DNA from: Bin80 sp022820435 | Lineage (GTDB): Bacteria > Bacteroidota > Rhodothermia > Rhodothermales > Bin80 | DNA length: 7,273 nt | Direction of reading: 5' to 3' | NCBI GenBank assembly: GCA_022820435.1 | Contig: JAJEFL010000049.1 | Coordinates: 1-7,273 of the forward strand | Shown: piece after piece, positions 1-7,000 of the stretch | How positions within the stretch are numbered: position 1 is the first letter of the stretch | Layout: every line of letters begins with the position of its first letter | The notes under the pieces: model-generated | Databases searched by the model: none | What the model saw: the letters and a program-made list of their open reading frames with translations, nothing else | Told to the model about the DNA's origin: nothing | Position numbers and translations under genes: made by a program

Positions 1-195
1 GGGATTCCGTGGAAAGAGGGTTCGGCAAGGTCGGTGGCGGGAATGACCCAGTTGCCGCAGGGGAGGATGTATCGGCTCGGCGGCGAACTGCGTCCGTGGG
101 ATCGAATCTCTTTATCAGTCTTTGGTCTTGCACACGGACATAAAGCCGCGCCGGGAGACATCGGCGTAAATGTACAGGGAGCGCTTCGGTATTGA
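1..195 (+). CDS. C-terminal end of an autotransporter-like outer-membrane beta-barrel protein (5' end outside window)
   Basis: This is the last 64 codons of a gene entering from the left, read in the first frame and ending at TGA 193-195. The peptide alternates polar and hydrophobic residues as short membrane strands. It contains M-Y-R-L-G-G-E-L near residues 23-30, then R-I-S-L-S-V-F-G-L-A, an A-A-P-G-D-I-G-V turn, and finishes N-V-Q-G-A-L-R-Y. A YRLG-type strand followed by a G-x-L-R-aromatic terminus is the usual ending of autotransporter barrels of the class that the downstream giant gene also carries. The terminal aromatic residue is the signal recognised by the BAM assembly machinery. 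The passenger is not visible. I infer a paralogue of the downstream gene; only the final strands are seen, so another porin-like barrel is possible. Confidence 0.62.
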   Translation, partial: GIPWKEGSARSVAGMTQLPQGRMYRLGGELRPWDRISLSVFGLAHGHKAAPGDIGVNVQGALRY

Positions 196-392
196 TTGGA
201 CGTGATTTATCCACGATCACTGCCGAGAATTTCCATACCGTTCGTTTCCCCGCACGGCATACATGCTGATACGGAAGTGACAACTTGGAGAAAAGATCAC
301 TCCAGCTGGGCATGCGGGTGAAACCTTCGTCCACAGAATCCGTAATGGATGTAGTGGTTATACATTCAAGGTCTCCATCTTCCGACCGGCGC

Positions 393-430
393 ACTTGAAA
401 GCAACCCAGGCAGGGGAGCAAGTTTTTTTT
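393..430 (+). terminator. Possible Rho-independent terminator
   Basis: An interrupted hairpin is followed at once by eight T. ACTTG (393-397) pairs with CAAGT (419-423), and inside it CCC (405-407) can pair with GGG (413-415). The T run is 423-430. The stem is imperfect because unpaired bases separate the two helices, and it lies about 200 bases after the upstream stop codon, so the call is tentative. It would separate the two genes transcriptionally. Confidence 0.38.
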
Positions 431-470
431 GGTTTTGGGGATTTTCCCTTGATTTTGGCCTGAAAATTGC

Positions 471-498
471 TTAACATTCTCTTAATACTTCCTTAATA
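471..498 (+). promoter_or_regulatory. Three TTAAYA half-sites at 11-bp spacing, OmpR/PhoB-family operator candidate
   Basis: TTAACA (471-476), TTAATA (482-487) and TTAATA (493-498) are direct repeats with starts exactly 11 bases apart, each preceded by C. One-turn direct repeats are how OmpR/PhoB-family response regulators bind. The Bacillus PhoP box, with TT-A/T/C-A-C/T-A units about 11 bp apart, is especially similar, while the enterobacterial Pho box uses CTGTCA-type units at the same spacing. The array lies where an activator would sit ahead of the leader of the giant gene. The regulator's identity is inference. Confidence 0.4.
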
Positions 499-520
499 GA
501 GACTGATGCAGGGGTAAACA
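493..520 (+). promoter_or_regulatory. Weak promoter candidate overlapping the operator
   Basis: TAAACA (515-520) is a poor -10 match lying 16 bases after the third TTAATA unit (493-498), which occupies the -35 position. A direct-repeat activator site replacing the -35 hexamer is typical of activator-dependent promoters. A different pairing uses TTGCTT (467-472) as -35, but no good -10 lies 17 bases further on. The transcription start is not determinable from sequence alone. Confidence 0.25.
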
Positions 521-552
521 AATACACGCTTCACTCCAGAGATCACCGTTAT

Positions 553-870
553 GTGACCTCTATGAAACGGATTCAGCCCGCGGTTGAATTTCTCCCGTCC
601 TTTTTTCCTGCTGTCATTCCTGAGCAGGCGCGAATTCCACAAAACCCGTTGAATATCGGCTTGGATTTTCAAGCCTTGGCAACTTCAATCTATCAAGTTC
701 TTCGAGAAAATAGAACTTTAGGGGATGGTGCGGTCACTTCGAATAACCTGAATGATGCAGGTTGTTCGCCTGTGGCTTTGAACTTAGACGAAAATTTTCC
801 GGCTCAAGGGAGCGGCACCTTGAGTTTTGTGATTTTCCCCCATTCTCCTGGATGCAATGATCGCTTCTAA
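553..870 (+). CDS. Doubtful 105-codon ORF in the leader region, product unknown
   Basis: An open frame runs from GTG 553 (or ATG 562) to TAA 868-870, in the same frame as the giant gene and directly abutting ATG 871. I do not recognise the product. It shows no signal peptide, membrane segment, repeat or motif, and no good Shine-Dalgarno sequence precedes either start. Four small inverted repeats and a terminator-like hairpin lie within it, which fits an untranslated leader better than a gene. It could be a small hypothetical protein, a degraded gene fragment or chance. The in-frame contact with the downstream ORF across one stop codon is worth noting but unexplained. Confidence 0.18.
   Translation: MTSMKRIQPAVEFLPSFFPAVIPEQARIPQNPLNIGLDFQALATSIYQVLRENRTLGDGAVTSNNLNDAGCSPVALNLDENFPAQGSGTLSFVIFPHSPGCNDRF
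607..628. repeat. Small inverted repeat in leader
   Basis: CCTGCT (607-612) and AGCAGG (623-628) form a perfect 6-bp stem with a 10-base loop. It is the first of several hairpins between about 600 and 930, upstream of the giant gene. Confidence 0.35.
695..718. repeat. Small inverted repeat in leader
   Basis: AAGTTCT (695-701) and AGAACTT (712-718) form a perfect 7-bp stem around a 10-base loop. It is AT-rich and has no following T tract, so it is not a terminator. It may be part of a structured leader RNA or a protein-binding palindrome. Confidence 0.35.
745..763. repeat. Small inverted repeat in leader
   Basis: AACCTG (745-750) and CAGGTT (758-763) form a perfect 6-bp stem with a 7-base loop, extendable by one T-G wobble pair. 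It follows the 695-718 hairpin by 26 bases. Confidence 0.35.
803..836 (+). terminator. Terminator-like hairpin in leader, possible attenuator
   Basis: CTCAAGG (803-809) and CCTTGAG (818-824) form a perfect 7-bp stem with an 8-base loop, followed by TTTTGTGATTTT. The stem is moderately G+C-rich and the T tract is interrupted, so it is a weak to moderate intrinsic terminator. It lies after the proposed promoter and before every possible start of the giant gene. If active, it would therefore act as an attenuator rather than ending an upstream operon. Confidence 0.4.
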
Positions 871-872
871 AT

Positions 873-877
873 GGAGG
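873..877 (+). promoter_or_regulatory. Shine-Dalgarno GGAGG, best ribosome site near the giant gene, but out of frame with it
   Basis: GGAGG here is the only strong ribosome-binding match near the 5' end of the giant gene. It is 12 bases ahead of ATG 890 and 21 ahead of ATG 899, both in the second frame, whereas the giant ORF is in the first frame. ATG 871 overlaps the site and cannot use it. The mismatch between best start and main frame is what makes the G run at 947-954 notable. Confidence 0.45.
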
Positions 878-889
878 TTACATCTAGGT

Positions 890-1078
890 ATGGATGCCAT
901 GAAAAGGTTTTCAAACCTGCAAAAGCAGGCCGAAACACAAAAAATCGGGGGGGGCAAATCTCCGATAAAAATATCCCGCATCATATGCTCGTATTGGCTT
1001 TGTTATCATTTACTGCTGCACGAAAATGGGGATTCCTCTCTGCGGGGCTGTTTGCCTGTTGCGTATCGTTTGCGGTAA
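890..1078 (+). CDS. Short frame-2 ORF behind the GGAGG site; probable out-of-frame 5' part of the giant adhesin gene
   Basis: From ATG 890 the second frame reads M-D-A-M-K-R-F-S-N-L-Q-K-Q-A-E-T-Q-K-I, then three glycine codons over the G run, and stops at TAA 1076-1078 (62 codons). The first 19 residues, positively charged and polar, look like an ordinary N-terminal region of an exported protein; the part after the G run overlaps the signal peptide of the giant ORF and looks random. One extra G in the run (947-954) would switch this start into the giant ORF, giving a 32-residue N-terminal extension ahead of Met 985. I read it as the OFF-phase or mis-sequenced 5' end of the same gene, not as a separate gene. 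Confidence 0.35.
   Translation: MDAMKRFSNLQKQAETQKIGGGKSPIKISRIICSYWLCYHLLLHENGDSSLRGCLPVAYRLR
916..929. repeat. Short hairpin just before the G run
   Basis: CCTGC (916-920), loop AAAA, GCAGG (925-929) form a tight 5-bp tetraloop hairpin 17 bases before the G8 tract. It could stall polymerase or ribosome near the tract, but short hairpins also occur by chance. Confidence 0.3.
947..954 (+). repeat. Homopolymer G8 tract, candidate phase-variation site
   Basis: Eight consecutive G follow A6 (939-944) and TC. Poly-G tracts of this kind at the 5' end of surface-protein genes are classic slipped-strand phase-variation sites. With eight G, the start preferred by its Shine-Dalgarno site (ATG 890) is in frame 2 and ends at 1078; with nine it enters frame 1 and the giant adhesin. 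A homopolymer sequencing error is the main alternative. Confidence 0.5.
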
Positions 1079-1086
1079 ACGGGGCA
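985..1086 (+). other. Signal peptide of the giant surface protein
   Basis: A hydrophobic stretch (L-V-L-A-L-L-S-F) is followed by T-A-A-R-K, then a second hydrophobic core from W-G-F-L to F-A-V and a polar N-G-A-D. Cleavage is likely after Ala 30 (S-F-A) or Ala 34 (N-G-A). The Arg-Lys pair directly before the main core looks like the true n-region, so the residues upstream may be an extension as often seen in autotransporters. Confidence 0.6.
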
Positions 1087-4000
1087 GATAGGCGGGAAAA
1101 GGATTTCGTGCAAATGGAAACGACCACAGAAACGCCGGTTTCCGAGGTTTATCTCACGTCTCCCAATACTTTAAGGGAAGGTGAGACTGGATTAGATGCA
1201 TGCAGTGGAACTCCAGAATTAAAGGTGGATCCAAAAGGGAGGCGATTGGCCGATAATCTACGATCAATGCCTTTCAGAAGGAAGTTTGATATTGGATTAA
1301 GCTGTGATCCGGGGCAGAATGTATACACTGTAACGATAATTCAGGGGTATGATCCAAGAAACAATATGACGCTCGGAATTGACCCAGAGAACATGATATT
1401 CAACTCAACGAACTGGAAAGGTCAGACGGTTACGGTGTCTCATACGGGAAGTCCGGTCATACCGGTCAGGGAAATGTCATTTTCGGTGTACCTTTATAGC
1501 AATGGGCACAGGTTGGATAATGGCGCTCTATATTTTAGGTTCAGCGATGCGGGAAAGCCACAAGTATCTATTGCGACATCTTCAAAAACTGTACTAGAGG
1601 GTGAATCAGTAACGATCACTGCGAAGATTGATCAACCCCAGCCTGATTGGATAGAGGTTCCGATCAACATGTTGGGTACCTCAACAACAGCAGATTCGTA
1701 TGATATTGAGACTGCCTTTCCGGTATTCGAGATCCCGATTGAACCAAATGAATCTGAGGGTACATATACGATCCGGATTACAGATGATGGTATCCCGGAG
1801 AAAAGGGAAAGGCTTGGCATGTCAATTGATAGATATAGCTTACCGGTATGGCTCGGGTTTGGAAAACCAAGGACGGCGGACATTATAATTGAGGATAAAG
1901 ATCCTGAGATTGTTCTAGATCAGGAGTTGATGAATATTCCAGAAGGGGAAACGAACGTCTTCACCGTGAAACTTACTTCAGAACCCCGCAGAAGAGTGAA
2001 GATAGGGATCGAAGGGTACAAGAAAACAGACCTCGATACAACAGCATCCGTTCCAAGGAAGTTGATCTTTGAGCCATCAGAATGGAATCAGGCTCAGACC
2101 GTTACGCTCGGAGCAAAGCATGATTCAGATGTTGCAAATGAATCAGTGGAACTCGCACTCAAGGCATCAGGTGGCTCTAAAGATACAGAAACTGTCAACG
2201 TCACAATCACGGACGATGATACACCGATGATTGTGGTAGAATCACGTTCAATAACCGTTGAGGAGGGAAAGACAACAACCTTTGATATTCAGTTTGATGT
2301 ACAGCCCCTAAGAGATATAAACGTCGATATCCGGGGATATTCAACTACCGATCTGGATACGATTGCATCTGTACCGAGAACATTAACGTTCACCGAATTA
2401 AACTGGAATGAGTTTCAGACGGTGACACTGGGAGCAAGGCATGATCCTGATTTCATGAATGATTCAGAGACACTTACAATTACGGCAACAGGCGGTGCGA
2501 AGGACACGGAAACGATCAGCGTAACAATCATAGATGATGATGCGCCCAACATTGTTGTAGATCCGCAGTCAGTGACTGTTGAGGAAGAAAAAACTGTGTC
2601 CTTTGAGGTCAGGTTTGATGCGCAGCCGCTGAGCGATATAAATGTGGCGATTACCGGCTATGACGGGACAGTTCTGGATACCACGGCATCGGCTCCAAGA
2701 GAATTAACCTTTAAGCCCGCAGAATGGAATCAACCGCAGGCTGTGTTACTTGGAGCAGTCAATGATGCTGATTTTATGGATGATGCGGTGACACTTACAC
2801 TCACAGCCACCGGTGGATCTTCGGATACAGAAACTGTGAATGTAACCATCAAAGATAATGATCAGCCAGAAATCGTTATAGCTCCCCGGCCTGTGATCGT
2901 GGAGGAAGGTCAAATAACAACCTTTGATGTCAAACTTGAAGGACCTCCGTCCGAGGATGTAAAGGTATTGATTACCGGATATTCAACTACAGATCTGGAT
3001 ACCACTGCATCAGCTCCAAGGGAGTTAATGTTCACTGCATCAGACTGGGAGGCTAAAACAGTGACCCTAGGGGCAAAGCATGACCCAGATTTTGTCCACG
3101 ATGAAGAGCAACTCACATTTACGGCAACCGGCGGATCTTCGGATACAAAAATCGTTAATGTGACGATTAGAGACAATGATTTCCCTAAAATTATTATAGA
3201 TTCACAGTCTGGAATCATAACCGTGGAAGAAGGAAGTACAGCAACCTTTGATGTTAAGCTTGAGGGACAGCCATCCAAAGATATAAATCTGACCATCATT
3301 GGATATGCGGGCACAGATCTGGATACGACGGCATCAACCCCAAGGAAATTCAGGTTTACCACATCGGATTGGGGTAAACGGGCCGTGACGCTTGGCGCAA
3401 TGCATGACCCTGATTTCGGGAATGACACTGAGACGCTCACACTTACTGCAGAAGACGGATCCATAGGTGCAATGCCTGTCAATGTCACAATTACAGATGA
3501 CGATATACCGAAAATCATCGTTAGTCAACAATCTGTGATCATTCCGGAGGGAGAAGCTGTGACCTTTACTGTTTCACTGAATACTAAGCCTCTGGGACCT
3601 GTGACGGTACTTATTCCTACTCCCGTGGGAGATGTGACGGCCACGCCAGCCAGCCTGCGGTTTACGGCTAAAGACTGGAATATCTCTAAACCGGTACTTC
3701 TGAGGGCGCATCAGGACGAAGATTTTGATGATGACAGGGAGGCTTTAATGCTCACGGCTTCGGGAGGGGGCTATGAAGATATTTTCCTATCCTTGTCTGT
3801 GACGATTGAAGATGATGACAGCGCACCCGTGAAGGTGAGTTTATCGGCAAATCCGAATCCGGTTACCGAAGGCGAAGCTGTCACCATAACGGCGAGCCTG
3901 TCCGAGGCACTGCCCAGTGATATTACGATTCATTTGAAGGACACTCATGGGACAACGGAACCTGGAGATTATATTCCTCTTGAAAAGATCACGATACCTG

Positions 4001-7000
4001 GAGGGGAGATAACTGGATCGGGAGACCTTCTAACCGATGACGATTCGACGGTTGAAGGAGATGAGACATTTACGGTTGCGATTGATTCGGATCAGTTGCC
4101 CCTGGGAATGGGGGAGGGTACCCCATTCTCACTGGAGATTACGATTACAGACAATGATACAGCATTGCCACCCGTAGAGATTACGATGTCCGTGAGTCCA
4201 TTGCAGGTGAATGAGGGGGAGTCAGTGATCGTAATGGCAACCGTGGGAGGCACTTTGGATACCGATGTAGTCATTCCATTCATCGTGACCGATATCACCG
4301 CGGAAGCCACCAGAGATTATCATGCATTATCCCCTGTTCAAGTGGAGATTAAAGCTGAAGAGTGGAATGGAATTTATGTGATCTCCACACTTAAAGATGA
4401 AATCATTGAAGGCAGCGAGACCTTTGCCGTGGCACTGGGCGATCTTCCAGAGGGACTGACGACGGGGGGACCACTTTCTCAGGTTGTAACGATACTAGAT
4501 GTTGTTCCGCCAGATGAAGATGTGAGAATACGAATCTTGGTAACCCCCAATCCGGTCAATGAAGGCGAGGATGTAACGGTAACCGTGGAGTTGAGCGAAG
4601 AATTATCCAATGATGTTACGATCCCGTTGAAACTGACGGATGTCACCACGGATGGTCAGGATTGGCAGTCATCCGTTCCTTCACAGGTAGACATCAACGC
4701 TGGCAAAAAAAGTGGAACGTACCGGATTTCTATTGTCCAGGATGCGGTTATAGAGGAAAAAGAATTTTTTTCAGTAGCCATGGAAGCGCTTCCAACCGGA
4801 GTCGTTGCAGGAGAGCCTGTTAAAGTGGATGTGACCATTATTGATGATGATCATGCAGGAATTAATGTAGCTGAATCGGTATCGGTGATTGAGGGGACTC
4901 AGAAAACATTCCCGATATCGCTGACTGCAAAGCCATCCGATGAGGTTACCGTAACGATGATCTGGCCTCGGGGAACGGATTTGGAGGTAATCCCCGTTAC
5001 TCGCACCTTTGCAACAGATGACTGGAATCATGATCAGGATGTAACCTTATCAGCCGCCGAGGATTCTGATCTTATGAATGATCAGATCGTGGTAACGTTG
5101 ACGGCCACAGGAGGCGGCTATATTGGCACTTCAGAGACCATACAGGTGACGATTATTGACAATGATGCACCTGGAATTGTAGTTCCGGAATTGCTGAAAA
5201 TTTCAGAGGGTGGTAGAGAAAGTTTTACAGTCCGGCTTGCTGCGATGCCTTCTGGGCCGGTTACGATGACAATTATTCAGGATACAGATACGGATTTAAC
5301 GTTGGATCAAACCTCTCTGATCTTCACTCCCGACGATTGGGACCTGCCAAAGACTATTACGGCAGAGGCAAAGCAGGATGATGATTTTAAAGATAATCTG
5401 GAGACCCTGGTATTGACATCAAGAGGGGGAGGCTACGGAGGACGAACCGATCGAATGGATGTACAGATCATAGATGATGATGAGCCGCAGATCGTGGCCA
5501 TAGATAAGATTACGATTGAAGAAGGCCGTACGTATCCGCTCCATGTTCGTCTATCCGCACAGCCATCAGGGGCTGTGGAACTGAACTTTACTGGATATGT
5601 GGGCACAAACTTGAAACTAGATCAAACGCTGCTCACATTTACACCGACGAACTGGCAAACCCTGCAGACCGTGACACTTTCCGCAGAGGAAGATAATGTG
5701 GATCGTCCAGATGACAGAATGGAGTTAACGCTCATTGCATCAGGTGGAGGTTATGACGGGGAGACACATAATGTCCAGATTATAATCGTTGACAATGATG
5801 AAGCAATAGCGCCGTTGACGATTTCTATCTACGATAATAACGGATTTGAAGAATCGGGAATTCTGCGACTGCCTATTGAACTGAATCGTCCTGCAGATCA
5901 TTCAGTGACGGTACAGTATTCGAGTTCAGATGGAAAAGCGATTGCGGGAGATGACTATACAGCATCACGCGGAGTTGTAATCTTTGATCCGGGGGCAATC
6001 CGCGGCGTGGTTGAAATACAAATCATCGTCGATGATATTCTGGAGGGGCCGGAGAATTTCACGGTTATGCTATCGAATCCCTCACATGATGTAATCCTTG
6101 CACGTCCGAAGGGAACAGGGACAATTCTGGAGGATGGCGGGAATGCGATTCTACGGGTTAGTGATGCAATCGTATTAGAAGAGGATGGGGTGGTCAGATT
6201 CCAGGTATCTCTATCGCATCCGCAGCGTCAGACGGTATCGGCAGAGTACCGGACACAAGATGGGACTGCCAAGGCAGGCGAAGATTATGAAGCAGTATCT
6301 GGAATTGTAACCATAGCACCGGGAGCTGTGGAAACGGTGATTGCCGTGCCACTCTTGGAAGACGGGCTGGATTGGCAGGAGGAAACCTTCAGTGTTCATT
6401 TGATGTCCGCGAAGCATGCAGAGATTGAGAAGGCGGTGGGCGTGGCAGTCATTCAGGAATCTACGACGGCCGGTGAGGGAGTTCTAGAAGCATATACGGC
6501 AAGGTTTGTACGAACAACTTCTTCACAAATCGTGGAAGCACTGGGAGATCGATTCCGCCTAGCCGCAGATGGCGCAGTATGTGCAGCAGCAGAGCGTGCA
6601 GAGATGGCACAGCTCTGGTACTCGGCCTCTTCGTGGGATCCATCTCTGGGAGAACTTCTGGCAGGTTGCCGCATGTCTCAAAATATACCCGTATCTAATG
6701 GTTCCTTCAGTGTATGGGGGCAGGGTGCATTCCGGCAATTCAATGGCCGCGGAGATGATGCGCTATCACTTCGTGGGGAGGTTGCAACGGGAATGCTCGG
6801 AACAGACTACCGCTGGAAAGGAGGGTGGTTGGCCGGTCTACTCCTTGCACACAGTCAGGGCGATGGATCATATAAGGTGGTTAACCAGTCTGGCGATCTT
6901 ACGTCAGGATTGACGGGAATTTACCCATACGTATCGTACAACCGTGCTGGATTGGATGTGTGGTTGGCAGGTGGGGCAGGGTTTGGACAGGTGGAGCTGG

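Larger units (their letters stand above)
196..552. other. Intergenic region between two barrel-protein genes
   Basis: No convincing coding frame or RNA gene was found on either strand in these roughly 360 bases. The first 200 bases have no clear structure beyond a small inverted repeat (GTGAT 202-206 with ATCAC 216-220, no T tract). From about 390 the composition becomes rich in T, with a terminator-like element and then an AT-rich segment carrying tandem TTAAYA motifs, so the right half is probably the control region of the downstream gene. Confidence 0.5.

Noticed and set aside
202..220. Inverted repeat GTGAT/ATCAC just after the upstream stop codon
   Set aside because: Five-base stem with no following T tract; too weak to call a terminator.
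612..640. Resemblance to dispersed intergenic repeats of the GTCATTCC...GGAAT type
   Set aside because: Only the GTCATTCC half is recognisable and the dyad symmetry is poor; a single copy in this window cannot support the call.
784..984. Minus-strand open frame of 66 codons across the leader and G run
   Set aside because: No ribosome site, no recognisable product, and it overlaps the hairpins and 5' end of the giant gene.
1048..1059. Lipobox-like L-F-A-C in the signal peptide
   Set aside because: The cysteine is followed by more hydrophobic residues (C-V-S-F-A-V) rather than a polar mature start, and a barrel-anchored protein does not need a lipid anchor.
1632..1883. Minus-strand open frame opposite Calx-beta repeat 1
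   Set aside because: It is a shadow of the repeat on the plus strand, with no ribosome site and no recognisable product.
2910..3518. Minus-strand open frame of about 200 codons
   Set aside because: It is the reverse complement of the class A repeats. Its Ser/Val-rich sequence repeats with the repeat period, and the plus strand is clearly the coding one.
1903..3819. CRISPR-like or satellite DNA array
   Set aside because: The period is about 318 bases and the repetition is mainly at protein level inside one open frame, with no short identical repeats and unique spacers.
6569..6913. Plus-strand frame-2 open stretch of 114 codons
   Set aside because: It lies wholly inside the linker and barrel in another frame and resembles no family; the frame-1 barrel motifs are far stronger.
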